A stretch of 64,000 nucleotides of DNA. It comes from Clostridia bacterium. GTDB taxonomy: Bacteria; Bacillota; Clostridia; Oscillospirales; CAG-272. Position numbers and translations under genes: made by a program. The stretch lies in NCBI GenBank assembly GCA_017508195.1, contig JAFVZL010000014.1:1-64000 (forward strand), written 5' to 3'. Each line of letters begins with the position of its first letter. Position 1 is the stretch's first letter. Shown piece by piece: positions 30,286 through 39,490 of this stretch. Under the pieces are notes generated by a model. The model did not search any database and was not told the origin of the DNA. It saw only the letters and a list, made by a program, of their open reading frames with translations.

Positions 30286-32984
30286 ATACTCTTTTCTCCT
30301 TTCTTTCTTAACTTCTTAAAGAAGTTAACTATATCCTTCCAAGCGGTTTTCCGTATGAATACGTCGGCAACGAACAGTGCCACCGCAAAAATGAGAAGCG
30401 GTACGGCAAAGCTGTATTCGTAGGTCTCCATCTCGTTCTTGTCAATAGAGAGATCGACCTTGCCGTCGGTATATACCCTACCCGTGTTTCGCATAAATGA
30501 ATAGATCGTTCCGATATCGCGGGGTGCGAAGGCGTCATACTCCTCGGGGTAGGATACGTTAAAGAACGTGTTCGCAGTAAACTCATGCGTTCCGTAGCTG
30601 TACTTTATGCTTATAGCATACTTACCAACGGATGCCGTGTCGAAGGTCGCCGTGTAGCCGTTACGCACGAATGCCAATGATACCGTTTCGGTCGTGCCGT
30701 CGGGGGCTGTTAGCGTAAGCTCCGCCTTGGCACGGGGGTTGAGGTATGACGGAAGTATCTCAATGGTAGATACGGCACCGCCGTAGGTGAGATTGATATC
30801 GAAGGGATAATCTATCCTCTCTCTCGGTGTGTTCTGTGAGAGAACGTTGCCGAAGAAGCGCTCGCACAAGCTGTCGTCCCATCCAATGAGCCAATCTCCC
30901 GCGAAGCTCGAGGTAAAGCTCGATATCCTTCCGTTTCCGTGCTCACGGTAGGCGTACAGGGGCACTCTTACCGATATATCCTCGGTCTTGAAATAGTCGA
31001 CGCTCAGCACCGTATCCGCATCAAGCTTTGCCTTTGCATTTACAAAGCCGTAGATATCGGGGATAGACAGAATTCCATCCATAGCACCGTCATTATAGCG
31101 TTCTATGTTAACATTTGTTTGCTTTTCGATGATATCTTCGTTCAATTCATCAGCGATATCGGCAAACACGAGTTCTGTAACATCCGCAGAATCATTCACG
31201 TTGTGGAACTCTCCGCCGCCCGCCTCGGCAATTGCCGGCAGAAGGTTTGAGGGGAGATTTTCTCCTCTTATCTGCACACCGATGGTGGATACCGTGATGC
31301 TGTGAGCTATATGCATGATCTCGGCAAGCTCGACCGCATTCTCGCTCTCGTGGCTGAAGGACTCACCGTCACTGATGATCATGACCTGGCTCTCACCGAA
31401 GCTCAGCTGTTTGATGTTTTTATACGCCTCCTCGAGTGCTGCTGCGAGGAGCGTTCCGTTGTGAGGAGTTATCGCGGAGATCTCGCGGTAGATCCACTGA
31501 CGGTAGGTTATCTTCTCGTCAGTGTCCTCAAAATCGACAAGATCGCCGAGCTTTAAGGGTCTCCAGCCCTCTTCTACGAGAACGGAGCCCGCAAAGGGCA
31601 GGAATATTACGCTGTCGCTGTCATCGAGAACCGATATAAGCTTGGTTGCCGCATCCTTTGCAACATCCAGCTGATAGTTGTCAAACATACTTCTCGACAC
31701 GTCGAGAATAATGGTATAGAGCTTTTCGTCCTTGTTGGCGTTTCCGTAGCTTACAGGGAGAAGCTCCTCGAGCCTTTTGAATATCTCATCGTCGTTGTTC
31801 TGCATCGAGAGATCACCCATGGTGATAAGGCTCTTTCCGAAGCGCGAAACAACTGTATCGAGAGAGTCAACGAATGCTCCGACGTTGTTAATTTTCCTGA
31901 TATCAACGTTTGAGAGAACGATCTCGTCATAGACCGACAGGTCCTCTACCGTATAGGGAACGTCGCGGTTACTGCCGATGACCCTTACGTCTATCTCGGC
32001 ACTATCGCCCCATAGCCTGTTTACTGCCATAAAGTCCTCGGCAGCCTCGGTAACGAGAAGCACCCTTCTCTCTCCCGCCACGCTCTGCGTGAAGGTGTAG
32101 ACGTTGTTCTCGGTATCGCTATCGCCCGTTGCATTCAGCACCGCTTTATAATCAAAGGTGCCGAAGGTGTCGGTCGGGAGCGTGAAGCTCATTATGTTCA
32201 CGCCCTGCTCGGTTCTCAGCACCGAGGTGTCGATCTTCTCGTAATCCGCATCACCCTCGCCCTTACGGTAGAGGTCGACTATAACGTCATTTTCACCGTT
32301 CGAGTCGATAAGCAGCTTCAGAGTCGTGTCAAAGTTGAGGTAGGTCGCACCGGTATACTCGGCATCCGAGAGCTGTACCTCGCCCTCGCCGTCCTTAAGG
32401 CTTGAATCAACGTAGACGGTGTCGATTTTGACATTGTTTGCCTTAAGCCTTTCGATAGCGGAGATAACGCTGCCCTCCTCAGAGGTATCGCAGCCGTCTG
32501 TCATCAGTATCACTCGCTTGATCTCACCCTGACCGAACTGCCTCCAGGCAAAGTCGAGCGCACCTGCAATATTAGTCTCGCTCTTGTCGACCTTCGCATC
32601 GCGCACGCTCGTTATGTTTGCGCCCGAGCTCGTGTGGATGACGGCATCCTTACCGAAGCATATGACACCGAGCTTCGAGTTTGTCGGCATCGCGTCCTTG
32701 ATCTCGGAGATGTACTTATCTATCTCATCAATGCTTCCCGAGGTCGAGTGAGAGAGATCGGCAACGACGTAGACCTTGGTCCTCGTCACTATCGCGGTGT
32801 AGGTAAATCCTGCCGCGGCAAGCGTTACCGATGCTATTAACAGGCAGTGGATAACGAGAGATGCTATCCAGCCCTTGTTTCGGTTGTCCTTGTTCTGCGA
32901 TATGAAGAACGGTATGAATACCGCGAGTAAGAGCGGAATGGCGAGAAACAGCCAATAGGGATTATCGAAGCTGATATTTCTCAT
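30282..32984 (-). CDS. Double vWA-domain membrane protein with internal amidotransferase-like region
   Basis: A 900-residue membrane protein. Two N-terminal helices (about 9-29 and 38-62) are followed by a first vWA domain with MIDAS DLSHS (D76, S78, S80) and MTDGCD. A central region (about 305-410: RRVLLVTEAAEDF, YDEIVLSNVDIRKI) resembles the class I glutamine amidotransferase-like fold seen in such proteins. A second vWA domain has MIDAS DVSRS (D428, S430, S432) and IISDGESFSH. A beta domain and a final helix (about 855-875) with a basic tail (KKLRKKGEKS) complete it. The architecture is like BatA/BatB-type proteins and the C-terminal YfbK-like group. It overlaps the BatA-like gene by 23 bases. 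Likely extracytoplasmic metal-dependent protein-binding subunit driven by MoxR. Confidence 0.85.
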   Translation of the reverse strand: MRNISFDNPYWLFLAIPLLLAVFIPFFISQNKDNRNKGWIASLVIHCLLIASVTLAAAGFTYTAIVTRTKVYVVADLSHSTSGSIDEIDKYISEIKDAMPTNSKLGVICFGKDAVIHTSSGANITSVRDAKVDKSETNIAGALDFAWRQFGQGEIKRVILMTDGCDTSEEGSVISAIERLKANNVKIDTVYVDSSLKDGEGEVQLSDAEYTGATYLNFDTTLKLLIDSNGENDVIVDLYRKGEGDADYEKIDTSVLRTEQGVNIMSFTLPTDTFGTFDYKAVLNATGDSDTENNVYTFTQSVAGERRVLLVTEAAEDFMAVNRLWGDSAEIDVRVIGSNRDVPYTVEDLSVYDEIVLSNVDIRKINNVGAFVDSLDTVVSRFGKSLITMGDLSMQNNDDEIFKRLEELLPVSYGNANKDEKLYTIILDVSRSMFDNYQLDVAKDAATKLISVLDDSDSVIFLPFAGSVLVEEGWRPLKLGDLVDFEDTDEKITYRQWIYREISAITPHNGTLLAAALEEAYKNIKQLSFGESQVMIISDGESFSHESENAVELAEIMHIAHSITVSTIGVQIRGENLPSNLLPAIAEAGGGEFHNVNDSADVTELVFADIADELNEDIIEKQTNVNIERYNDGAMDGILSIPDIYGFVNAKAKLDADTVLSVDYFKTEDISVRVPLYAYREHGNGRISSFTSSFAGDWLIGWDDSLCERFFGNVLSQNTPRERIDYPFDINLTYGGAVSTIEILPSYLNPRAKAELTLTAPDGTTETVSLAFVRNGYTATFDTASVGKYAISIKYSYGTHEFTANTFFNVSYPEEYDAFAPRDIGTIYSFMRNTGRVYTDGKVDLSIDKNEMETYEYSFAVPLLIFAVALFVADVFIRKTAWKDIVNFFKKLRKKGEKSI

Positions 32985-34809
32985 AGCAGTACACCATCCA
33001 ATCCGCAGTAAATATCAGAGCTAAGAGGATAAAGATGATCACGATAGGATCAAATTCTCCGTCAGTGCGCTCAAACTGCTGCTCTCCCATAAGGGAGAAG
33101 CTATCCTCACTCTCGGTGGGATTACTTTCGTCGGTGGGTATTCCCGAATAGATCTTGTATGTCTTCTCTTCACCGGCGTATGTAAGATTTACAGTATAGG
33201 TTCCGACCTCGTTAAGCTTGAAGGTAGCGGTATCGAGCGAGGTGTCGATATAAAGCTCCTCACCGCTCGGTGAGACCGCCTTTACGTTTTTCGTTCTCGA
33301 GGTGATGTTTATCTCGGCATCCTCACCTGCAGAATAATAAGCACGCTCGACAACGTTCGGACAGGCATAATTGAGAAGATTGCCGAGAAGTACGACGAAA
33401 TCGGTGGAAAGCGCAATATCCGCCTTATGAAGGTCGAAGCCGATAACGACCTCTCTGTTACCGAGACCGTTGACACCCGCAAAGATAACGGGATTCGAGT
33501 CGCAGCTGAAGAGTGTCGTGAATTTTGTGTACATACCGCTGTACTTGACGTATTCGCCTATCGCAATATCTCTGCCCTCGACACCCGAGAGAAGCTTCTG
33601 CGCAGTCGAAGCCGTGGAGTCGGACTTGACTATCTCGATGGGATTATCAAGCTCGATAACACCCCTCGCGCCAAATCCGGAATCGTCAACGTTGCGGTTT
33701 GAGTTGATAAGCCACACCGCAGTGTCGGGGAGGACCTCGGGTGTGTAGGAATGGAAGATGCAAAGACCGTATTCATCAGCACCCGTGTAGTCTTTTGTCG
33801 ACACGGTGTCTACCTTCGCATCCGTGAGAACGTCAAGAGCCGCCTGTAAGAAGAAGGGAGTATCGCTGACGATGAGGATGTTATACGAATCCTCGTATTT
33901 GTGGTTGTATCCTACGAACTCGTTGTCAGAGGGGAGCGCGTCAGCGTTAGTTATCACGACCCGATAGCTCTCGTAGCTATCCGTTCTGTATGAGAGAGAT
34001 ACAGCTAGAGGCTCGCCCGCCTTTACCTCAACGGTCTGCTTGTCGCGGTAATTGTTACTGCCGTCAACGTATAAGAGAACCTCGAGTCTAGCGTCCGATG
34101 CGTAGGAAATAACGTCAGCACTCACGCTAAGCTCACTGCCCATGTGCGTGCTTGCAACATTAGAAATAGCATAATTCTGCTCGTTTTGTAAACTAACGTT
34201 TACAATTTCCACATTATTATGCTCGCCAACGCTCTTGTCGGTGAATAGGTAAACCAAGAACGATGGGTTGTCATTAAAATAGCTCTGAGCCACAGCAACG
34301 GCATCGGGGAATGAACCCGTACTGCTCGCGCACTCGAGAGAATCAAGCATCTCACGCGCCAGCACCTTGTCGGTAAGACGCTCGTAAACGACGGTGGTCT
34401 CGTCAGATGCGTAAGCGAGCGTGAAGGTAGAGCCGAGGCTCGCCTCATCTATTACCTTACCGATCTCCGCCTTAGCTCTATCAAATCGCGTGCCTTGTAT
34501 TCCGCCCATGCCCATACTCGCAGAGCTGTCAATAACAAAGCAGTATTCCCCGGCAGAATCGGGGACGATGAACCTGGGCTTCGCAATAGCGAGAGATATC
34601 GTTACAACGAGCAGAAGCTGAAGAATGAGGCTGATGATGCCCGCTATCGCACTGAGAGGATTTCTTCTCTTGAAGAATCTTTCGGACAGCTCCCATATGT
34701 AAGTCGAGGTAACCGTCTGTTCATTGAACTTATTACGGAGTATGTAGATGATAATGATGATCGGAACACCGATAAGACCAAGCAGGCCGAGAGGATTCAC
34801 GAAGCTCAT
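32962..34809 (-). CDS. BatA-like vWA membrane protein
   Basis: A 615-residue protein beginning MSFVNPLGLLGLIGVPIIII, the typical BatA (aerotolerance regulator) N-terminal membrane hairpin. A second helix (about 60-80) precedes a vWA domain with MIDAS DSSASMG (about 95). The middle is a Rossmann-like region (YNILIVSDTPFFLQAALDVL) and a C-terminal helix (FDPIVIIFILLALIFTADWM) ends in a basic cytoplasmic tail. An upstream in-frame start at 34905 was rejected because it would lie inside the DUF58 gene and lacks a signal-like N-terminus; ATG 34809 follows GGAGGTGATC and overlaps the DUF58 stop (ATGA). Role: membrane anchor and adhesion-type subunit of the MoxR complex. Confidence 0.88.
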   Translation of the reverse strand: MSFVNPLGLLGLIGVPIIIIIYILRNKFNEQTVTSTYIWELSERFFKRRNPLSAIAGIISLILQLLLVVTISLAIAKPRFIVPDSAGEYCFVIDSSASMGMGGIQGTRFDRAKAEIGKVIDEASLGSTFTLAYASDETTVVYERLTDKVLAREMLDSLECASSTGSFPDAVAVAQSYFNDNPSFLVYLFTDKSVGEHNNVEIVNVSLQNEQNYAISNVASTHMGSELSVSADVISYASDARLEVLLYVDGSNNYRDKQTVEVKAGEPLAVSLSYRTDSYESYRVVITNADALPSDNEFVGYNHKYEDSYNILIVSDTPFFLQAALDVLTDAKVDTVSTKDYTGADEYGLCIFHSYTPEVLPDTAVWLINSNRNVDDSGFGARGVIELDNPIEIVKSDSTASTAQKLLSGVEGRDIAIGEYVKYSGMYTKFTTLFSCDSNPVIFAGVNGLGNREVVIGFDLHKADIALSTDFVVLLGNLLNYACPNVVERAYYSAGEDAEINITSRTKNVKAVSPSGEELYIDTSLDTATFKLNEVGTYTVNLTYAGEEKTYKIYSGIPTDESNPTESEDSFSLMGEQQFERTDGEFDPIVIIFILLALIFTADWMVYCYEKYQLR

Positions 34810-35693
34810 TTGATCACCTCCATATCCGCCATGCTGCCGAAGAAGACCTCGGGCATGGTCTTGTATGCGGGGATGAGCGCGTAACGCGCGCCTCTCGACT
34901 CGCAAAACGTGCGTATCCTATCGGTCACGTACGCGAGTGCCTCTTTATAGGCGTGCACCACGTCGTGATCGATCTTTTTTCTGTAATATTTTGCGTTGTT
35001 TTCGGAGTCAAAGAGGTGCATCTTTCCTCTTATCTGAGGATTGAGCTCCTCTCTTGATAGAACCTGGATGCACAGCACGTCGCGCTTGCTTTCGGAGAGC
35101 TTTCCTATCGCCGCCTCGTAGTCATCGTCGGTAAGAAAGTCGGATATAATTATCGAAAGACCGTCACCGTATCCTACGTTTGAGGGCATGATAGCGTCGC
35201 TTATGTGGGCATCCGTGTCAAATTCTATCTCATTCAGCTTGTTTACGCAGTTGAGATACGAGTCCTTGCCGACAATACCCGATGCGACGTCAACAAGCTC
35301 ACTGCCTACGATTGCATAAATGGATACCTTGTCCATCTCGCATATCGAGAGGTAGGCAAACGCAGCTGCAATTTTTATAGCCGCCTCCGCCTTTTCATCA
35401 TCGGCGCCGTGTGCCATTGACCTGCTCGCATCTATGTATATCCTGGTATGCATCTGACGCTCGTCATAATAGAGCTTCTCGTAAAGCTCCTCAAAGCGCA
35501 TATAGACGTTCCAGTCTATCTTAGTGACGTCATCTCCCGGTACGTACTCTCGGTAATCCGCAAACTCGCACGATGAACCGAAGCTCTTACTGCGGCGGTT
35601 GCCGCCAAATGCACCGGCTACGTTGTTTCTGAGAAGCGACTGAATGGCTTCAAGCTCGCCAAGAAACGCTTCATCGATTACCATTTTTTTCAT
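34806..35693 (-). CDS. DUF58 domain protein (MoxR-associated vWA-like)
   Basis: A 295-residue soluble protein. The DUF58 signature FADYREYVPGDDVTKIDWNVY (about 43-63) is clear, followed by a vWA-type core with IYIDASRSMAHG (MIDAS DASRS at about 87-91) and LSIIISDFLTDDDYEA. DUF58 proteins accompany MoxR ATPases nearly everywhere and are thought to help assemble or mature secreted complexes or cofactors. The ATG directly follows the MoxR stop and the stop overlaps the BatA-like start, so the three are translated as a unit. No odd features; length is typical (290-440). Confidence 0.93.
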   Translation of the reverse strand: MKKMVIDEAFLGELEAIQSLLRNNVAGAFGGNRRSKSFGSSCEFADYREYVPGDDVTKIDWNVYMRFEELYEKLYYDERQMHTRIYIDASRSMAHGADDEKAEAAIKIAAAFAYLSICEMDKVSIYAIVGSELVDVASGIVGKDSYLNCVNKLNEIEFDTDAHISDAIMPSNVGYGDGLSIIISDFLTDDDYEAAIGKLSESKRDVLCIQVLSREELNPQIRGKMHLFDSENNAKYYRKKIDHDVVHAYKEALAYVTDRIRTFCESRGARYALIPAYKTMPEVFFGSMADMEVIK

Positions 35694-36701
35694 TTAGCGA
35701 ACCTTTTTCGTTTCTTTTATAATCATTGCGATAACGTCATCGGTAGTCAGCTTATCGTTTACCGCAGAGTAGCTGATCTTGATCCTGTGTCTGAGGACGG
35801 GTACCGCAAGAGCGTCTATATCCTCGTATGACACGTTGTATCTACCGCACATGAGCGCGCGCACCTTCGCAGCCGTGATAAGACCCTGCGCCGCACGGGG
35901 TGATGCACCGTACTTGACATATTTCTTTGCCGTAGCGGGGCTATCGTCAAGCTCGGGATGAGTTCCCGATACGAGGCGAACGGTATAATCGAGCACCTCC
36001 TCTGCTACGGGAACGGTGGATGCGAGTCGTCTCATTGCGAGAATATCCTCACCGCCTACGACCGCCTCTGCGGTTTCCGCCATGGTTATCTGAGTCATCT
36101 TGACGATGCCGCGAAGCTCCTCGACCGAGGGGAACTTAACGATAAGCTTGAACATAAAGCGGTCCATCTGCGCCTCGGGAAGGGGGTAAGTACCGTCCTG
36201 CTCGATAGGGTTCTCGGTCGCGAGAACGAAGAAGGGCTCCTCGATAGCATAGGAGACGTTGTTTACCGTAACCTTGTGCTCCTGCATGACCTCAAGCATC
36301 GCAGACTGCGTCTTGGGGGTCGCGCGGTTGATCTCGTCGGCAAGCACGAGGTTCGCGAAGATGGGTCCCTTCTTGAACTTGGTGTTGAGTCTGCCGTTTT
36401 CGTCCTTTTCAACTACGTTGGTACCCGTTACGTCGGAGGGCATAAGGTCGGGGGTAAACTGAATTCTCGAGAAAGGAAGCGAAAGAACTCTTCCGAGAGA
36501 ACGTACAAGTCTTGTCTTACCTACTCCGGGTACGCCCTCGAGAAGCACGTTTCCGCCCGCGATGATTGCGATTATTACGTTTTCAATTATATCGTCCTGA
36601 CCTACGACGTCACGTCCGAGCTCTCTCTTTATAGACTCGACCTTGGAGCTAAAGAGCTTTACGTTTTCCATTTCAATGCCGTTGTTTTCTGCGTTTATCA
36701 T
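35694..36701 (-). CDS. MoxR family AAA+ ATPase
   Basis: A 335-residue AAA+ chaperone. Walker A is EGVPGVGKTRLV (about 55-66), Walker B is LVLADEINRATPKTQ (about 117-131), sensor 1 is LATENPIEQDGTYPLPEAQMDRF (shortened here) around 158-180, and the C-terminal lid carries the sensor 2 region GASPRAAQGL. MoxR ATPases couple ATP hydrolysis to activation or metal loading of partner complexes with vWA proteins, exactly the genes that follow. ATG at 36701 lies after GAGAGGATAC; a second ATG ten codons later (MENVKLF) is possible. It comes 12 bases after the stop of the upstream membrane protein gene. Confidence 0.95.
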   Translation of the reverse strand: MINAENNGIEMENVKLFSSKVESIKRELGRDVVGQDDIIENVIIAIIAGGNVLLEGVPGVGKTRLVRSLGRVLSLPFSRIQFTPDLMPSDVTGTNVVEKDENGRLNTKFKKGPIFANLVLADEINRATPKTQSAMLEVMQEHKVTVNNVSYAIEEPFFVLATENPIEQDGTYPLPEAQMDRFMFKLIVKFPSVEELRGIVKMTQITMAETAEAVVGGEDILAMRRLASTVPVAEEVLDYTVRLVSGTHPELDDSPATAKKYVKYGASPRAAQGLITAAKVRALMCGRYNVSYEDIDALAVPVLRHRIKISYSAVNDKLTTDDVIAMIIKETKKVR

Positions 36702-36713
36702 TTATGTATCCTC

Positions 36714-38228
36714 TCAATCTTCGTCATCAAAGCCGCTGTAAAGCAGCGCAAAGTATTTCTGTATCGCCTTTTTCTGTTCCTCTGTATAGGAGCACTGAGG
36801 GCCCTCAAGCTTCTCTATCATAAGTGCGTTATATGCCGAGTAAAGCGTACCGTATTCAACGTACTTACCGGTTATCGGGTCGAGCACGAGATCGTTGCTT
36901 CCGTACTGCACGCCCTCGCCGACACCGCCTCCGACGCTATCCTCGTCTTTATCCTCGTCATTCGAGCCCGACTCACCTGGATCCTTAAGGTTTGGTCTTT
37001 CAAACTTCGGTATCGGAGCACCAAAGAGAACCGAAAGCTTGCTGAGAACGTACTCACCGGTATTTGCGTTTATCTTCAGCTCGGCAAGCACCGCGTATAT
37101 CTCGTTGCTCATCACCTCGAAGGTGTGATCAAGCTCAATAAGAGCTTGTGCATGAGTCATGGAATCAAGCGATGTAAGAAGCTTCTTAAGCCCCGAAAGG
37201 CTCTTACCGTCGCTGCTGACACCGTCAGCATACAGGAAGCGCGCTATTACCGCATAGAGCTTATCGTCTTCCGCAATACGCGAATTCTTAAGCGAATTGT
37301 CGGTCTTCAAGCATATAGCATCGAGCTTCCATCTGAGATCAGCAATAAGCTCATCCTCGGTGGAAGTCTCCGCCTCACCCGTATAACCGAGCTCATTCCT
37401 GAACGCCATGAAGCCCTCGGCAAAGTCGCCCCATTCGGGCTCATCCCACTTGCTCGTATCAAGTGACTTGGCAAAGACTCTCATAAGGGCATCGGCACCC
37501 GTCCACATAGAGGTCAGTATCTCGGTTACAGAGGATGAATCGTAGGTGATCTTCGTTATCTCTGTGAGTGAGGTCGAGAGTATCGCCTGCATCTCCGGAA
37601 CGGTTTCCGCATCCTCAAGCTGCTCAAGTAGTTTTGCAAGCTCATCTTTAAGCGCGCTCTTTACCGCCGCCTCAGCGCCCGAGCCGTCTACGTAGGATAT
37701 AAGCTCGTTTATTCCGGCTCTTTGCATCGCACTGAGCTCAAACGGCACTATTTCATCCTCGTCGGGCTTTCGCTGATCGGGGGCAAATATTCCGACGAGC
37801 AGCATAGCTGCTCCGAGACAGACGGCAACGATATAGATCCATAACCGCTTCGCCTTAAAGCTCTTTGTCGGGATACGCGAGAGCGATTCTTCGGCATCCT
37901 CGCGCTGAATGGCAAGCATAGCACCCTCTCCATCCCGGTACTCAACCATCGTCCTCACCTTTTCCTTAAGCGAAAACTCGGTGTCAAGTCTGCGTGCAAG
38001 GGTCATATCCGAGCCGCCAAGCAAGAGGAACGAAAGCCCGAATGAAAGCATCGCTCCGCCAAGCCCCGATACAATTACGATCCACGGAATCAGCTCCATC
38101 ACCATAAGCTTCATAAGAAGAAGCAGCACGCCCGCAGTGAGCGTGCCTACGGCAGCACCCGACAGTATCGATTTCGAGAGGCGAATTATGAAGGCTTTAT
38201 TTTTAAATCTTAAAAAATTCGCGCCCAT
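36714..38228 (-). CDS. Membrane protein of unknown function, first gene of the MoxR-vWA operon
   Basis: A 504-residue protein with a hydrophobic pair near the N-terminus (about 20-42 and 48-71), a cytoplasmic-looking segment with LARRLDTEFSLKEKVRTMVEY, and a third helix (about 129-148) leading to a large helical region (165-440) that is probably outside the cell. A low-complexity linker (about 410-440, DKDEDSVGGGVGEG) precedes a C-terminal helical tail. The overall design is like the DUF4175-type proteins that accompany MoxR/DUF58/Bat genes in other phyla, where they are thought to be structural, but similarity is of layout only. It is the promoter-proximal gene, with a strong promoter 33 bases upstream. 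Confidence 0.8.
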   Translation of the reverse strand: MGANFLRFKNKAFIIRLSKSILSGAAVGTLTAGVLLLLMKLMVMELIPWIVIVSGLGGAMLSFGLSFLLLGGSDMTLARRLDTEFSLKEKVRTMVEYRDGEGAMLAIQREDAEESLSRIPTKSFKAKRLWIYIVAVCLGAAMLLVGIFAPDQRKPDEDEIVPFELSAMQRAGINELISYVDGSGAEAAVKSALKDELAKLLEQLEDAETVPEMQAILSTSLTEITKITYDSSSVTEILTSMWTGADALMRVFAKSLDTSKWDEPEWGDFAEGFMAFRNELGYTGEAETSTEDELIADLRWKLDAICLKTDNSLKNSRIAEDDKLYAVIARFLYADGVSSDGKSLSGLKKLLTSLDSMTHAQALIELDHTFEVMSNEIYAVLAELKINANTGEYVLSKLSVLFGAPIPKFERPNLKDPGESGSNDEDKDEDSVGGGVGEGVQYGSNDLVLDPITGKYVEYGTLYSAYNALMIEKLEGPQCSYTEEQKKAIQKYFALLYSGFDDED

Positions 38229-38260
38229 AATTTCTCCTTAATATATTTTATAATAAAAAT

Positions 38261-38289
38261 ATTTTACCAAATTTCCGTGCTAAAGTCAA
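38261..38289 (-). promoter_or_regulatory. Promoter of the six-gene MoxR-vWA operon
   Basis: Minus-strand TTGACT (38284-38289), 17-base spacer, TAAAAT (38261-38266); AAGGAGAAAT precedes the first ATG. No terminator or further promoter is visible within the operon. Confidence 0.82.
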
Positions 38290-38581
38290 CATATTTCTCA
38301 AAACTCGACGGTGTGAAGCTGATAAGGTCCATATGCTTAGCTATGTTTTTTTGAACAGATTATTTTTCTAAAGTAGCAAAAAAAACAAGCAAAGAACGCC
38401 GATAATCAGCGTTTTTGACAATAATAGTTGTCAATAATCAAAGCATCGAGCAATCGAGGTGCACTTATAGCCTTATCCTTACGAGCGAGAATAAGCAAAA
38501 AATGTAGGCCGTACCCGACTCGAAAAAACTCAGAAAATTTCGATGCGTGTCAGTCGGCAAGTGGGGTGCGAGCTTTTTCCC
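38290..38581. other. Divergent regulatory region between the MoxR operon and the redox pair
   Basis: No gene. It contains the palindrome TTGACAA-TAATAG-TTGTCAA (38415-38434), which could be an operator, and next to it AACGC/GCGTT followed by TTTTT (about 38395-38416), a short terminator-like hairpin. The two transcripts start at opposite ends of this stretch. Confidence 0.45.
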
Positions 38582-38610
38582 TTGACTTTTCGCGTGCGGT
38601 AGTGTATAAT
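38582..38610 (+). promoter_or_regulatory. Promoter of the CXXC membrane protein/polyferredoxin-TlpA pair
   Basis: TTGACT (38582-38587), 17-base spacer, TATAAT (38605-38610). Confidence 0.85.
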
Positions 38611-38658
38611 ATTTTTACTTATTTTGACAAACCCCATTTACGAAAGGACGGTCTGTTT

Positions 38659-39489
38659 ATGGCAAAGGTCGCAGGGTCCATCAGAGACAGATGGCGCGCG
38701 CTCTCTCTTATCGGGAAGATATACCTTGTACTTACGCTTGTGTTATCTCTCGTTATAGCAATAACCGCGATATGCTACATCGTAGGCTGCATATCTATTT
38801 ATACCGCCGGCAACGATCCGATGTACTCGAGGGAGATCGTTAACGAAAAGCTCGCTGAGCTTGCACCGATATCCATCATTTGTATCATACTTGTTATTGC
38901 CGCCGGAGTTCTCTCGCTTTTTGTAGACGCACCTAAAAGAAAGGCGATCCCCCTCAGAAAGTCGGTTCTCTTAAGACTTACGGAAAAGAGACTCGCAGGT
39001 CACACTCTTTCAGAGGAGTTCGTTTCATCGCGTAAAAGAGAAGAAAAATACCGAAAGATCATATTCTACATAGCTCTCGGCACCGTTATTGCGGTAGCCG
39101 CCGTTGCACTCATATTTATTCTCGATCCCTCGAGATATACCTCAGATGATATCAACCTCGATATCGCGTACTCCGTTGTTATCGGTGCTGTCGCTACCTT
39201 CATCTCCTTTGCCGCTTGCTTTGCGGCATCAATGCTTCTCGACCGTTCCTACGTCAGAGAGCAGGAGTCGGCTAAGGCGGAGATACTGCGTATAAAGGAG
39301 TCGGGCGAGGCGGCAATAATCGATGAGCCCGAATGTCCTCACGGAGAAGGACACATGACCCTCATTATCAGGTTTACGATTCTTATCGTTTCCATCGTAT
39401 TTATCATACTCGGCATTTTCAACGGCGGTATGGCAGACGTTCTCGGAAAGGCAGTCCGTATCTGTACGGAGTGTATAGGTCTAGGATAA
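38659..39489 (+). CDS. Polytopic membrane protein ending in a CD1871A-type CXXC motif
   Basis: A 276-residue membrane protein with about five helices (21-44, 70-89, 134-155, 168-192, 235-253). The last 25 residues, LGIFNGGMADVLGKAVRICT followed by ECIGLG, closely match the short clostridial CXXC proteins of the CD1871A type (NGGM-x-DVLxKAxxICTECIGLG), which are normally stand-alone proteins of 40-60 residues next to Fe-S/thioredoxin membrane genes. Here that module is fused to an otherwise unrecognised membrane part. ATG 38659 is chosen: AAAGGACGG lies before it and the promoter is at 38582-38610, so the longer in-frame extension back to 38428 would begin upstream of the transcription start. 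One base separates its stop from the next gene. Probable electron or thiol relay partner of the following protein. Confidence 0.8.
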   Translation: MAKVAGSIRDRWRALSLIGKIYLVLTLVLSLVIAITAICYIVGCISIYTAGNDPMYSREIVNEKLAELAPISIICIILVIAAGVLSLFVDAPKRKAIPLRKSVLLRLTEKRLAGHTLSEEFVSSRKREEKYRKIIFYIALGTVIAVAAVALIFILDPSRYTSDDINLDIAYSVVIGAVATFISFAACFAASMLLDRSYVREQESAKAEILRIKESGEAAIIDEPECPHGEGHMTLIIRFTILIVSIVFIILGIFNGGMADVLGKAVRICTECIGLG

Positions 39490-39490
39490 T

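Noticed and set aside
38428..38658. 77-codon N-terminal extension of the CXXC membrane protein
   Set aside because: The extension begins upstream of the consensus promoter at 38582-38610, and ATG 38659 has a ribosome site and is followed by a normal membrane protein N-terminus.
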